A stretch of DNA of 64,000 nt from Xylanibacter caecicola (GCF_013166515.1 NZ_JABKKJ010000005.1:62001-126000); one strand, 5' to 3'. Shown: positions 46,225-55,696, counted from the stretch's first letter. Notes: generated from the sequence alone by a model not told the origin. Program-made: numbers and translations.

Positions 46225-46316
46225 CAAATAATCAAGTAATAGGTTCAAGATGAAAAAAAGTTACTTTTTAGGATTAGCTATGCTCCTCGGCGTGACGGTT
46301 GCGGGGCATGCGCAGG
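46225..46316 (+). repeat. 92-bp inverted repeat, left copy (leader + signal peptide of cassette A)
   Basis: This 92-bp block matches 52952-53043 as an inverted copy at 91 of 92 positions. It spans 25 bp of leader, the start codon and 67 bp of signal-peptide coding sequence, and stops exactly where the two proteins diverge. Confidence 0.93.
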
Positions 46317-48384
46317 AAACAACAAATTTATCTCCTGAAATTAGTACATGGGAGCAATTGAAGAATGTTAAAGATGTTTTTGATAAAGCTACAGAAGCTG
46401 AAACAAAAATATCTTCTATCAATAGACAATTGACTTCTATTAATGCAGAACTTGCGACAACAGAAAAAGAAACGATGTCTGAAACTCCTGTTTATGTAGC
46501 TCAGGATGAAAAAAACAATTAAATGATTTCTTTACAGCCTATGATACAGAAAGCAGTGAAGTAATAAGCTTATATTATAAGATTGAAGGATCTGTATTAA
46601 CTATAAGTACTAAACGAAAAGATGGATATGATGAAGTTACTACTTCTAATATTATGACCACTTGGACAGAAGAAAAAATTAAGTCAGCAGGTGCGACAAG
46701 GGGGATTTCAACTGTAAGTGTTCTTTATTTAGACAAGAACAAAGTAGAACAGACCATAAATGAGAGAAGAAGCCCACGTACTTTTGATTATGAAGACATT
46801 CTTTACATGGCATTGGATGCGATTGAGAAGATAACGGAAAGTTATTATCCCTCCGAGCCTAATCCTAAATATGTAGAATTGGTAAAAAAGCAAGAGACAC
46901 TTCTTACTCAATTAGATAATTATAATTCAGCACTTGATGCTATCGGTGAATTGAAAACTATAAGTTTATTAAATAATATAACCATAGAGGAAAGTGGCTT
47001 TAAATTTGCTAATTTTGGAAGTGGCTATGTCTTCAATGGAAATGGCTATAAAATAATATACCCCTCTACATCGGCTTCTGAAGTATTATTTAACCAGAAT
47101 GGAGGTGTTATAACAAACATAGGTGTAGAGAATGGTGCAATTGCTGCTACAAATGTAGGACGTATAGCAACAAGTTTTGAAACAACAAATAAGAGTTCAT
47201 ACAATATTTATGATTCAAATGGCACACGTACGACAAACGTATTGAATCAAGAATTAGGTTATAGCCTTCGCAGTGCTTTTGGTCTTTCAATAAATGAAGA
47301 CGGAACTTTTGGAACTCTTGATAAGAAAACTCCAGAAAACATAGTATATAAAGCACAATATACTGATGCCAAGTCTAAAGTACAGACAAATTTCTATACA
47401 AATGTAGTAAACGGTAATTTATCTTATAATCCGGTAAAAGTCAAGAAAAATACTTTTGTATATGTGCAGGATACAGACATTGAAGCTACAGCATTCACTA
47501 ACGGAAAAAATATTGTCGTAAATGGTAAATGTGCAAATGCTGTTCTTGAAGATGCAACATCTGAAGCAGATGATGATGCTCTGTTCATTCCAACAGGATT
47601 TACAGCTGTAAAACTTTCTTATGACCGTGCTTTCTCTGCAACAGATATGGCAACTGTTTGTCTGCCTTTCTCTTTGACTGCAACAGAGTACAATGCCCTT
47701 GGAATTGAAAAGATAATGCAGTTTAATGATGTTGACGTTAACACAAATACATATTGGTTTATGTATCAAAGCGGAACAATGGCGGCAAATGAGCCTTATG
47801 TACTGAAATTTAATGGTAATAAACCTTCTGCAACAGACGGAAAAGTATTTGCATCTCTTGAAAATAAGGAAATATCTGCAACCGGTAGCAAAGATCTTTA
47901 TGCCGTAACTCCTTCGAAGCAGGGTGCAGGTGCAGAATTCCTCGGACTTTATGCAGCGACAAATGCCAGTGTATTAGCTCCTGTAAGTCAATACAAACTG
48001 TACGGCTTTTCTGGTGGTGTATTCCGTCCTATGGCTACAGATACTAACTGTAAGGCTTTTAGAACTTATGTAAGAGCAGCAATAACAGGCAACCCTGCAC
48101 AGTCAAAAGAATTCCGTATCGGTTTGTTGGATGAGAATGGTAATGTAGTGGAAGGTGGCAACACAACAGGTCTTGATACAGTAACAGGTGCGGATACAAA
48201 TAGCTTTAATGTTAAGGGTGGTAATAACACAATAAACATTACGGCAGATAAGTCACAGAAAGTGAATATCTATACTGTAGGCGGTAGCCTTGTAAAGACC
48301 GCAACTGTTGAGGCTGGTTCAACTTCAATTCCTGTAGCATCCGGAATGTATATCGTGAATGGCAAGAAAGTAGTTGTTAAATAA
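46250..48384 (+). CDS. large secreted protein, cassette A, split by a -1 frameshift at A AAA AAC
   Basis: Signal peptide MKKSYFLGLAMLLGVTVAG..AQ, identical to cassette B apart from no more than one base. Frame 0 stops at 46520-46522 after 90 residues; the -1 frame is open from 46516 to 48384. Joined, the product is 711 residues and aligns with cassette B throughout (e.g. DEKKQLNDFFTAYDTESSEV against EEKQKYIDFLEAIENGSEV). The break coincides with 46510-46516, A AAA AAC in perfect frame-0 phase. Domains: short N-terminal helix, brief coiled coil, shared beta-rich body (about residues 230-620), and C-terminal IYTVGGSLVKTATVEAG...YIVNGKKVVVK resembling a type A T9SS sorting domain. Markedly AT-rich. 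It may be a pseudogene, a phase-variable gene or a true frameshift gene. Confidence 0.75.
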
Positions 48385-48404
48385 TAAAGTAAGATCTATC
48401 TATT

Positions 48405-48599
48405 ATGAACAAGAAAGAATATATAAAACCGACAATAAACGTTGTTGAAGTTAAGATAGAGTCTCCATTTATGGATTTCTCACAGACAGATCCGAACAGA
48501 CCGGGGCAGGCAGGTGGTAATCCGGACATTCAAGAACCTGGTCATGAACTTGAAGGAAAAGAAGACAATAGCGGCAGTATTTGGGACAGTGAGTGGTAA
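48405..48599 (+). CDS. 64-residue peptide downstream of cassette A
   Basis: It starts MNKKEYIKPTINVVEVKIES and ends GSIWDSEW. The counterpart after cassette B shares the N-terminus MNKKxYIKPxxxVVxxxxES, the central GGNPD and the SGxIWxxEW ending. It starts 20 bp after the large gene and precedes a shared-type terminator, so it is co-transcribed with it. Small proteins with an MKKxYxxP-type start are common in Bacteroidales and have no assigned function that I know of. Confidence 0.75.
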   Translation: MNKKEYIKPTINVVEVKIESPFMDFSQTDPNRPGQAGGNPDIQEPGHELEGKEDNSGSIWDSEW

Positions 48600-48629
48600 T
48601 CATCCACAGTTATTCATAGAATAAAATAA

Positions 48630-48670
48630 TTCCGGCATCCTTGCTTATAGCATGGGTGCCGGAACTCTTT
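48630..48670 (+). terminator. terminator of cassette A
   Basis: TTCCGGCATCC and GGGTGCCGGAA form the stem, followed by CTCTTTAT. The cassette B terminator has the same stem sequence core (GTTCCGGCATC). Confidence 0.75.
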
Positions 48671-48681
48671 ATATGTGCATC

Positions 48682-48715
48682 TTGTCAGTTTTATGGAATA
48701 AAATGCTTAATTTTG
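48682..48715 (+). promoter_or_regulatory. possible promoter of the carboxypeptidase gene
   Basis: TTG at 48682-48684 and TAATTTTG at 48708-48715, 23 bp apart. If used, transcription would begin at about 48721, almost on the preferred start codon. Confidence 0.4.
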
Positions 48716-48720
48716 TAAGC

Positions 48721-50004
48721 ATGATAAATAATGTACTTTACAGACACGGGATAACAACAGTTGTTTTCGGACTCGCATTCATATTTTCTTTCATCAGAGT
48801 AGAGGCACAGGAAATAAAAGCGGTGGAAGATTATGAAGAGGCGGATACGCTTGTCGAAGATACTACGAAGTATATAGAAGAGAAACATGAACTGCCATGG
48901 CCGCAGAACATACGGGCACGTATCGACAAATTGATGGAAAGCAGCATATTCACTACGTCGACTGTAGGAATGGAGATTTATGACCTGACAGCCGACTCTA
49001 CGATATATACTTATAATGAACGCCAGCTCATGCGACCGGCAAGCACTCTGAAGATGATTGTAGCCGTGACAGCCCTTGACCGCCTTGGCAGTTCATATAA
49101 GTATACAACATCATTACATTATAAAGGCGATATAGACAGTACTACACTCACCGGAGATGTTTATTGCAAAGGTGGTTTCGATCCGGCTTTCAACAACTCG
49201 GACATGGATATGTTTGTCGAAGCCGTGAAGCAACTTGGTATCGACACTATAAGGGGTGACATCTATGCGGATGTAACGATGAAAGACAAAGACCGTCTTG
49301 GCGAGGGCTGGTGCTGGGACGATGACAATCCCGTGCTCTCCCCGTTGCTTATAAACAGGAAAGACGAGTTTGTGCAATATTTTAAGGCAAGACTTGAAAA
49401 GGCAGGTATATACATAGACGGTGAAATGAAAGAAGATCATACGCCATACGGAACACATGAGATATGCCGTAAGGAAAGGCTGTTATGCGATATTATGAAA
49501 CGTATGATGAAAAGGAGCGACAACCTTTATGCAGAGTCCATGTTCTATCAACTGGCAGCAGATGCAAGCACTTCACGCGTAACTTCTGCCCGACATGGCA
49601 GACAGGCTGTAAACCGTCTCATTACGAAATTCGGATTAAAACCTTCGCATTATTATATCGCAGACGGCAGCGGACTATCACTATACAACTACGTCTCGCC
49701 ACACCTGGAAATTCAATTCCTGCGCCATGCTTATGCAAATAAAAGCATATATGAAAATCTTCTGCCTACCATGCCCATAGCCGGAGTGGACGGCACTCTT
49801 TCCAAGCGCATGCGCCGTGGATATGCACATGAGAATGTAAAAGCGAAGACGGGCACCGTGACAGGTGTAAGCGCACTGGCGGGATACTGCACCGCAGCCA
49901 ACGGGCACGTTCTGTGTTTCTCCATAATAAACATGGGCATAAGGCATTCTTCGTCCGGACGGAACTTTCAGGACCGTGTCTGCGAAGCTCTTTGCCGCCC
50001 GTAG
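48721..50004 (+). CDS. dacB: D-alanyl-D-alanine carboxypeptidase/endopeptidase, PBP4 (DacB) type
   Basis: 427 residues from the ATG at 48721, which gives a clean signal peptide (ending VEAQ). The longer ORF from 48652 would start inside the cassette A terminator hairpin. Active-site motifs of family S13 are RPASTLKM (SxxK), KRSDNLYAES (SxN) and KAKTGTVTG (KTG). It trims or cuts peptidoglycan cross-links in the periplasm. It lies between the two facing cassettes and would be inverted along with them by recombination at the 92-bp repeats. Confidence 0.92.
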   Translation: MINNVLYRHGITTVVFGLAFIFSFIRVEAQEIKAVEDYEEADTLVEDTTKYIEEKHELPWPQNIRARIDKLMESSIFTTSTVGMEIYDLTADSTIYTYNERQLMRPASTLKMIVAVTALDRLGSSYKYTTSLHYKGDIDSTTLTGDVYCKGGFDPAFNNSDMDMFVEAVKQLGIDTIRGDIYADVTMKDKDRLGEGWCWDDDNPVLSPLLINRKDEFVQYFKARLEKAGIYIDGEMKEDHTPYGTHEICRKERLLCDIMKRMMKRSDNLYAESMFYQLAADASTSRVTSARHGRQAVNRLITKFGLKPSHYYIADGSGLSLYNYVSPHLEIQFLRHAYANKSIYENLLPTMPIAGVDGTLSKRMRRGYAHENVKAKTGTVTGVSALAGYCTAANGHVLCFSIINMGIRHSSSGRNFQDRVCEALCRP

Positions 50005-50149
50005 TATCTTTATCTTGTTACTACACATTACAATCAACTGCCACAAATTTAATATTACAGGACATAACCTAAATACGAACTAATTGATAAAAACTTTGTT
50101 ATGCCTGTTATCTGTCCGAGAATGTCGTGTTTAAAAAGTAGTATAGTAT

Positions 50150-50198
50150 AAAAAGAGTTCCGGCATCCACGCTATATAAGCGCAGATGCCGGAACTCT
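50150..50198 (-). terminator. terminator of cassette B
   Basis: AGAGTTCCGGCATC and GATGCCGGAACTCT form the stem. On the minus strand it is followed by T residues (50150-50154). Its stem matches the cassette A terminator. Confidence 0.78.
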
Positions 50199-50223
50199 TG
50201 TTTATGCTTTTATAAATATATAT

Positions 50224-50415
50224 TTACCATTCGTCACCCCAGATTTCACCACTGTTGTTGTTCTCTTTCGTTTCGAAGCCACCTTCCCATTCATCCTTTG
50301 TATCAGGATTTCCACCTTCATAACCGTCTTTGTTCTGTGACATCTGCATTAATGTTGACTCAAGGTCAATCTTTACGACAGCCACTTCCGGTTTAATATA
50401 TTTTTTCTTATTCAT
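50224..50415 (-). CDS. 63-residue peptide downstream of cassette B
   Basis: It begins MNKKKYIKPEVAVVKIDLES and ends SGEIWGDEW, with GGNPD in the middle. It is the partner of the 64-residue peptide after cassette A. It begins 23 bp after the large gene's stop and is followed by the shared-type terminator. It carries no signal peptide; acidic and Gly/Asn-rich. Function unknown. Confidence 0.75.
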   Translation of the reverse strand: MNKKKYIKPEVAVVKIDLESTLMQMSQNKDGYEGGNPDTKDEWEGGFETKENNNSGEIWGDEW

Positions 50416-50438
50416 GATATGTCTTTAATACTAAATTA

Positions 50439-53018
50439 TTATTTAACAACAACTTTCTTTCCGTTTACGATGTACACTCCAACTCCTACAGGTATAGTCT
50501 CTGTTCCAGCCTCGACATTAGATGCCTTTACAAGACTACCTCCTACAGTGTAAATGCTAACTTTCTGTGCCTTGCCTGTTGTAACGATGATAGCACCGTT
50601 GCCACCCTTCACGCTGAATGTGTTAGCGTCTGCCACAACTGTGTTGACACCTGTTGTGCCGCCATTGTTTACTACATTGCCCATTTCGTCAAGCTCACCG
50701 ATTGTAAAGCTAGCCTCTGGTGCGAGACTGTTTGCCTCAGGAGTCTTCACGTAAGTTCTGAATGCCTGGCACTTAACAGACTCTGATATTTTCATCGGAC
50801 GGAAAACGCCATCTCCGAAACCGTACAGTTTATAGCCTCCACGAGCCAACATGCTTGCGTTTGTAGATACAAATACTCCAAGGAACTCAGCACCTGTACC
50901 CGGTCTTGAAGGAGCTACCTCATAGCGGTCGATACTGCCTGTTGCAGCGACATTTATATCTGTAAGTGCCTGGAATACTTTTCCACCGTTGGGAATATTC
51001 TCTCCGTTGTTCTTAAATTTCAGAACATAAGGTTCATTAGCCCTCATGGATCCTTCCTGATACTGGAACCAATATGTGTTTGTTGCTGTCTCTACATTGC
51101 TGAACTGCATTATCTTTTCCAGACCCATTGACTCGAAGTTGCTTGAAGGAACTTCAAAAGGCAGACAAACTGTAGCAAGAGCCTTGGCACCAAATGTACG
51201 CTCGTATGTCAGTTCTTTAGCGGTGAACGCATACGGAATGTATACCCAGCCGTCATCACCCTCAGCAGCATCGTCAACAAACACCGCATTACGGCAAATG
51301 CCATTCACAACGATGTTGTTTCCTGTGGTAAATGCTTCAGCCTCTATGTCTGTATCCTGTACATAAACAAAAGCGTTCTTTTTGTTTGCAGCAGGATTGT
51401 AAGACAAATCTCCTCCATTTACGTTTGCATAAAATGTCGATGCTGTCTTTGTATTTGCCTTTGTCCACTCTACCTTGTACACAATGTTATTGTCTGCTTT
51501 CTTATCAAGTGTTCCGAATGTTCCATCAGAATTGATTGTAAGTCCAAAATAGTTGCGAACTCTATATCCTAACTCTCCACTTATCGGAGCTGTTGAGTGT
51601 GTACCTGCCGCATCATACAAATCATAAGTCCTCTGGTCTGTTGTCTCAAAGCCAATCTTTATGCTGTTGTTATTTGTTCTGGCTATTTTGCCGTTCACAA
51701 CACCAATGTTACTGATGTAGCCTCTGTTGCTGCCAACCAGATTTCCACTTGCACCTGCAGGATAAGTTATGACATTACCATTACCGGTTATTTCATAGTC
51801 ATTTCCCCAGTCACCCAATGTAAAGGATGCGTCTGTAACAGTGATGTTATTTGTAATGGAAAGATTCTTATAGTTGTTTACTTCATTTATCGAAGCATTG
51901 ATTTTCTCTATTTCGCTTTCTTGTTCTGCAATCTTAGTGTTTGCCGCTGTAATTTTTTCATTTGCTGCTGTCACTTTACCCTGAGCAGTAGTAACAGTTC
52001 CTTCCGCAGTAGTAACAGCCGCAGAAGCTGTTTCGTATGCAGTCTGTGCGTCATTAACTGTTTTTTGTGCACTATTGACCACCGTTGTTGCATCTTTTAA
52101 ATCCAAATTGGCATTATCAAATTCAGTTTGCTTTTCATTAACGACATCCTGTTGGGTATCAACTTTTTCTTGTGCAACTGCAACATCGGCATCATTTACT
52201 GTTTTTACTGTTTTTTCTGTACCTTCAAAAGAACCTATAACCCCAAAAAATGCACCTAACAGAGCATCTGCTGTACTTGATGCTGCGATACTTGCCGTTT
52301 TACTTTCGCTTTTTTCCGTTGGATCTGAACCTTCTTTGTAATTATACCAATAGCTTACAGATGTTACTGTTTTCCCTGAAATAGCATTTCCTAATACTGT
52401 TAAATAGTCTTGAGAAGTAACTGGATTAAAACCAGACCTACTTGATACGCTAAAAGAAAATCTACCTAATATACTAACACTATAATAAATAGTCTTAACT
52501 TCAGATCCATTTTCTATTGCTTCAAGAAAATCAATGTACTTTTGTTTTTCTTCAAGACCGAATAATACCTTTGTATCTGTTCCGTTTGTTTTAATCTCGT
52601 TAAGTTGTTCTGTTAATTGTTCCAGTTTTGCTTTTGCATTATCAAGATTAGTCTTTGCTGCATCATACTTTCTTTGTACAGAATTCTTATTCATTTCAGC
52701 TGTAGCCAAAGTGTTTTTTGCTGTACTAAGAGCAGTACTTGCCGAAGACTGCTCACTTTTTGCCGCAGCAAGATCTGTCTTCGCTGTATTAAGTTCGTTG
52801 TTTGCTGCAGTAAGTTCACCATTTGCTGCCTCCAACTCTTTCTTAGCAGCATTAAGCGCTTCGTTTGCTGTAGCCAATTTACTATTTGCCTCACGAGCAT
52901 TGGCAAAAGTATCGCCAACTTTTTTTAAGTCTTCAAATGTTGCAATTTGCACCTGCGCATGCCCCGCAACCGTCACGCCGAGGAGCATAGCCAATCCTAA
53001 AAAGTAACTTTTTTTCAT
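50439..53018 (-). CDS. large secreted coiled-coil protein, cassette B, with T9SS-like C-terminus
   Basis: 859 residues, intact. Signal peptide to about residue 22. Two long Ala/Asn/Lys-rich heptad coiled coils (about residues 38-125 and 275-385) surround a short globular part (about 130-260). The beta-rich body shared with cassette A follows (about 395-775). The C-terminal domain IYTVGGSLVKASNVEAG...YIVNGKKVVVK resembles type A T9SS sorting signals. Cassette A lacks most of the coiled coil, so the two differ mainly in stalk length. Likely exported by SprA-type secretion to the surface. A TAATTTTG promoter lies outside the 92-bp repeat. Confidence 0.85.
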   Translation of the reverse strand: MKKSYFLGLAMLLGVTVAGHAQVQIATFEDLKKVGDTFANAREANSKLATANEALNAAKKELEAANGELTAANNELNTAKTDLAAAKSEQSSASTALSTAKNTLATAEMNKNSVQRKYDAAKTNLDNAKAKLEQLTEQLNEIKTNGTDTKVLFGLEEKQKYIDFLEAIENGSEVKTIYYSVSILGRFSFSVSSRSGFNPVTSQDYLTVLGNAISGKTVTSVSYWYNYKEGSDPTEKSESKTASIAASSTADALLGAFFGVIGSFEGTEKTVKTVNDADVAVAQEKVDTQQDVVNEKQTEFDNANLDLKDATTVVNSAQKTVNDAQTAYETASAAVTTAEGTVTTAQGKVTAANEKITAANTKIAEQESEIEKINASINEVNNYKNLSITNNITVTDASFTLGDWGNDYEITGNGNVITYPAGASGNLVGSNRGYISNIGVVNGKIARTNNNSIKIGFETTDQRTYDLYDAAGTHSTAPISGELGYRVRNYFGLTINSDGTFGTLDKKADNNIVYKVEWTKANTKTASTFYANVNGGDLSYNPAANKKNAFVYVQDTDIEAEAFTTGNNIVVNGICRNAVFVDDAAEGDDGWVYIPYAFTAKELTYERTFGAKALATVCLPFEVPSSNFESMGLEKIMQFSNVETATNTYWFQYQEGSMRANEPYVLKFKNNGENIPNGGKVFQALTDINVAATGSIDRYEVAPSRPGTGAEFLGVFVSTNASMLARGGYKLYGFGDGVFRPMKISESVKCQAFRTYVKTPEANSLAPEASFTIGELDEMGNVVNNGGTTGVNTVVADANTFSVKGGNGAIIVTTGKAQKVSIYTVGGSLVKASNVEAGTETIPVGVGVYIVNGKKVVVK

Positions 53019-53043
53019 CTTGAACCTATTACTTGATTATTTG
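52952..53043 (-). repeat. 92-bp inverted repeat, right copy (leader + signal peptide of cassette B)
   Basis: Inverted match of 46225-46316 with one mismatch in 92. The silent-looking change is in the signal-peptide codons (A/G in the Leu-Ala region). The promoter box lies 46 bp beyond its outer edge. Confidence 0.93.
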
Positions 53044-53088
53044 ATTAATCATTAATATATTACTTATTTATTACTTAAAAACCGGGTG

Positions 53089-53096
53089 CAAAATTA
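53089..53096 (-). promoter_or_regulatory. TAATTTTG promoter box of cassette B
   Basis: TAATTTTG on the minus strand fits TAnnTTTG. It is 71 bp upstream of the start codon. The equivalent position upstream of cassette A has no such box. Confidence 0.6.
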
Positions 53097-53298
53097 CATA
53101 TTATGTTCTTATTAGCTTAATATCAAATAGTTAAAAATAGCTAACAAGATGTAAATATACACTTTATTCACTCCCCTGTAAATGTCAGTTAAGGTAATAA
53201 ATATCCCTAATCAAATAAACAAGAAAGCCGATGGACACAACGTTTCACAACGGTGTGAAGTACATACGACGGTCTTTTTCAACAAGGGAGACGGTTTT

Positions 53299-54465
53299 TC
53301 AGATTTTCGGATAACGCTGATATATTTTTAATCCAAACTCGGGAATCATGGCATATATACGGTTCATTATATCCGCAAGTTGGTGTTCGTATGGTATCCA
53401 CTCCTTTTCGGTCAGGAAGAAGTAGAACTCTACGGGCAGTCCGGTTGTGGTCGGTTCAAGTTGTCGCACCATAAATTGCATGGAGGTGTTGACTTCCGGT
53501 TGCATGGAAAGGAACTTCTCCATGTATCGGCAACAAAGAGTCATGTTCACATGTTCGCCTTTCAGCTCCTCTTCGGTGAAGAAACCGTGTTTTATAAGGT
53601 TACCTTTAAGATTCTCGTCCGCCACCTTTATAGTGTGTATATTATAATATAAGGTACGCGTGACGCGCCTTCCGGCACTTTGCTGCATGCCAACCCAGTT
53701 TTGGAACGAGCCGTTGACAAGTGTCTGCGGGCTGACGGTGACAATGGTGTTGTCGAAGTTACGTATCTTGACCGTTGTCAACGTCATTTCCTCCACGGTG
53801 CCGTTGGCACTGGTAGAGGGCACCGTTATCCAGTCGCCCTTGTGCAACATGTCGTTGCTTGTGAGACGTATTCCCGCCACAAGTCCCTCTATGGTGTCCT
53901 TGAACACAAGCATCAGAATGGCTGAGGTGGCGCCCAGTCCGGCAAAAAGTCTTAACGGACTTTTGTCTATAAGTATGGCGACAACTATTATCACGGCTAC
54001 AAACACCAGTACAATCTTGAAGACGCCGCAGAACGAACGCAGGTATTGCTGCATGGAAACGTATTTCTCGCTTTCAATATCCTTTATCGAGTCTACAAGC
54101 ACTATCATTGTGCGAACGGACATTACGGTGATGTATATCGCCGTGGCACGTTTCAGAAACTCATTCAGGAACAGGCTTTCACTGAACACGAGGGGCAGCA
54201 GCTGCCATATAACTATTGCCGGAACAATCCGGCATGCAGATGCCAATACCGTACGGTTGAACACCTTGTCGTCCCATTTCACGTCCGTATGGGCTGTCAA
54301 ACGCAGCACCATAGGCATGAGCACCCTGCGGCATATATACCCTGCCAACCACGACAACGCCGACACGATGATCACCATAAGCACGTATGAGGCGATGTTT
54401 GCCGTGGTGCCCGACACTCCGATAAGTTCGAAAATACTGTCTGCAAATGTTCTGATTTCTTCCAT
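53299..54465 (-). CDS. MscS-family mechanosensitive ion channel
   Basis: 388 residues from the ATG of MEEIRTFADSIF; an upstream in-frame ATG adds 12 poorly plausible residues. Four or five hydrophobic segments lead into the MscS core: pore helix region LRLFAGLGATSAILMLVFKDTIEGLVAGIRLT, then the beta domain DMLHKGDWITVPSTSANGTVEEMTLTTVKIRNFDNTIVTVSPQTLVNGSFQNW. The size is like YnaI/YbdG-type relatives. It would release solutes on osmotic downshift. Confidence 0.9.
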   Translation of the reverse strand: MEEIRTFADSIFELIGVSGTTANIASYVLMVIIVSALSWLAGYICRRVLMPMVLRLTAHTDVKWDDKVFNRTVLASACRIVPAIVIWQLLPLVFSESLFLNEFLKRATAIYITVMSVRTMIVLVDSIKDIESEKYVSMQQYLRSFCGVFKIVLVFVAVIIVVAILIDKSPLRLFAGLGATSAILMLVFKDTIEGLVAGIRLTSNDMLHKGDWITVPSTSANGTVEEMTLTTVKIRNFDNTIVTVSPQTLVNGSFQNWVGMQQSAGRRVTRTLYYNIHTIKVADENLKGNLIKHGFFTEEELKGEHVNMTLCCRYMEKFLSMQPEVNTSMQFMVRQLEPTTTGLPVEFYFFLTEKEWIPYEHQLADIMNRIYAMIPEFGLKIYQRYPKI

Positions 54466-54553
54466 ATTATTATTTTTACAGGCTGACATGACCGATAACA
54501 ATACACGTCCCGTCCCTTTATTTCATGTTATTACAAAAGCCCATAAGGGCATG

Positions 54554-55480
54554 TCACTTCCCTGCCTTGAGTCTTTCCATATCTCCACGCGACTTTGACT
54601 TTGTGACAAGCCATACTCCTCCGAACACCAGCAGCACGGCAAGTCCCTGACTGAGTTTGAACACGCCGATGCCGGTAAGTATGCTTACCGTTACCGACAC
54701 AAGAGGTTGCACGTAGTTGTAGATGCTCACCACCGTAGGACGCAGTGTGTGCTGTCCCACCATCATGAGTATATAGCTTATGTATGTGCCGAAAAACACC
54801 ACAAAGCCGGTTTCAAGCCAAGTCTTCACCGGTACGGCGGCAAAGTCGATAGCTGCCACATTCCCCCATGAAAACGGAAGTATGAGCAGCGTTGCATAGG
54901 TAAACATCCACTTGTTGACGGTGAACACCGAGTAACGCTTTATAAGACCGCTGAAGAGCGACAGATACAGGGCAAACGACAGCTGGGCACCCATGCACAG
55001 CAGGTCGCCGCGTATGTCACCCACCTTGGCATTTGCCGATGCCGCACTGGTAACAATCAGTATTATGGCGCCGCAGCATCCCATAGCCACACCTCCAGCT
55101 TTCTTTCCCGTGATAGGCTCTTTCAGTATGAGAGCCGCCAATATCATTGCGAATATGGGCATGGACGTTGTCACGATGCTGGCATTTATCGGCGACGTGA
55201 TGCTTAGTCCTATCGTGTAGCAACACTGGTTTGTGACAAGTCCCAAGACGGCAGCCCCTACAAACAACAGGAGGTCTTTTGCCGGCACATGTTCCTTTTT
55301 CGTAAACAGTGATGTTATCCAAAACAGCACGGCACCACCTGTCACGCGGAATGTCACCATGTCTATTCCGGTCAGTCCGTGTGTCATGGCGTCCTTGCCA
55401 AGCGGAGCCATAAGTCCCCAAAAGGCGCAGGCGCAGAACAGGCAGATGTGGGCTATGAGGGGTTTGTTGTCTTTTATCAT
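54554..55480 (-). CDS. DMT-superfamily (EamA) transporter
   Basis: 308 residues with ten hydrophobic helices in two EamA repeats. The first starts IAHICLFCACAFWGLMAPLGKDAM with TNQCCYTIGLSITSPINASIVTTSMPIFAMILAALILKEPITGKK; the second has WMFTYATLLILPF and YISYILMMVGQHTLRPTVVSIYNYVQPLVSVTVSIL. The substrate is unknown; many relatives export amino acids or drugs. A repeat element lies between it and nadB, which is upstream on the same strand. Confidence 0.88.
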   Translation of the reverse strand: MIKDNKPLIAHICLFCACAFWGLMAPLGKDAMTHGLTGIDMVTFRVTGGAVLFWITSLFTKKEHVPAKDLLLFVGAAVLGLVTNQCCYTIGLSITSPINASIVTTSMPIFAMILAALILKEPITGKKAGGVAMGCCGAIILIVTSAASANAKVGDIRGDLLCMGAQLSFALYLSLFSGLIKRYSVFTVNKWMFTYATLLILPFSWGNVAAIDFAAVPVKTWLETGFVVFFGTYISYILMMVGQHTLRPTVVSIYNYVQPLVSVTVSILTGIGVFKLSQGLAVLLVFGGVWLVTKSKSRGDMERLKAGK

Positions 55481-55492
55481 ACTATCTTGTTT

Positions 55493-55696
55493 AATTAAGA
55501 ATTAAGATGTAAGAATTAAGAGATAAGAGGTAAGAATTAGGAATTTGATGGCATGTCTTTTGGCAATATATCAACCAACAAGCCGTAAGTTATAGCCCCT
55601 ATAGACTAAATAAGACCTATAAGACTTATATGGCTTATACGTTTTTGGGAGAACCTCACCGGCAAATTCTTAATTCTTACCTCTTAATTCTTAATT
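55493..55696. repeat. AATTAAGAATTAAGA-ended inverted-repeat element, copy 2
   Basis: The arms are runs of TTAAGAATTAAGA (left about 55493-55545, right about 55661-55696), with an internal AATAAGACCTATAAGACTTATA. It matches the design of the copy at 30547-30713. Its right end supplies the last Asn codon and the stop codon of nadB. Confidence 0.75.

Noticed and set aside
48652..48720. Longer start for the carboxypeptidase
   Set aside because: This ATG is inside the cassette A terminator hairpin and would bury the signal peptide.
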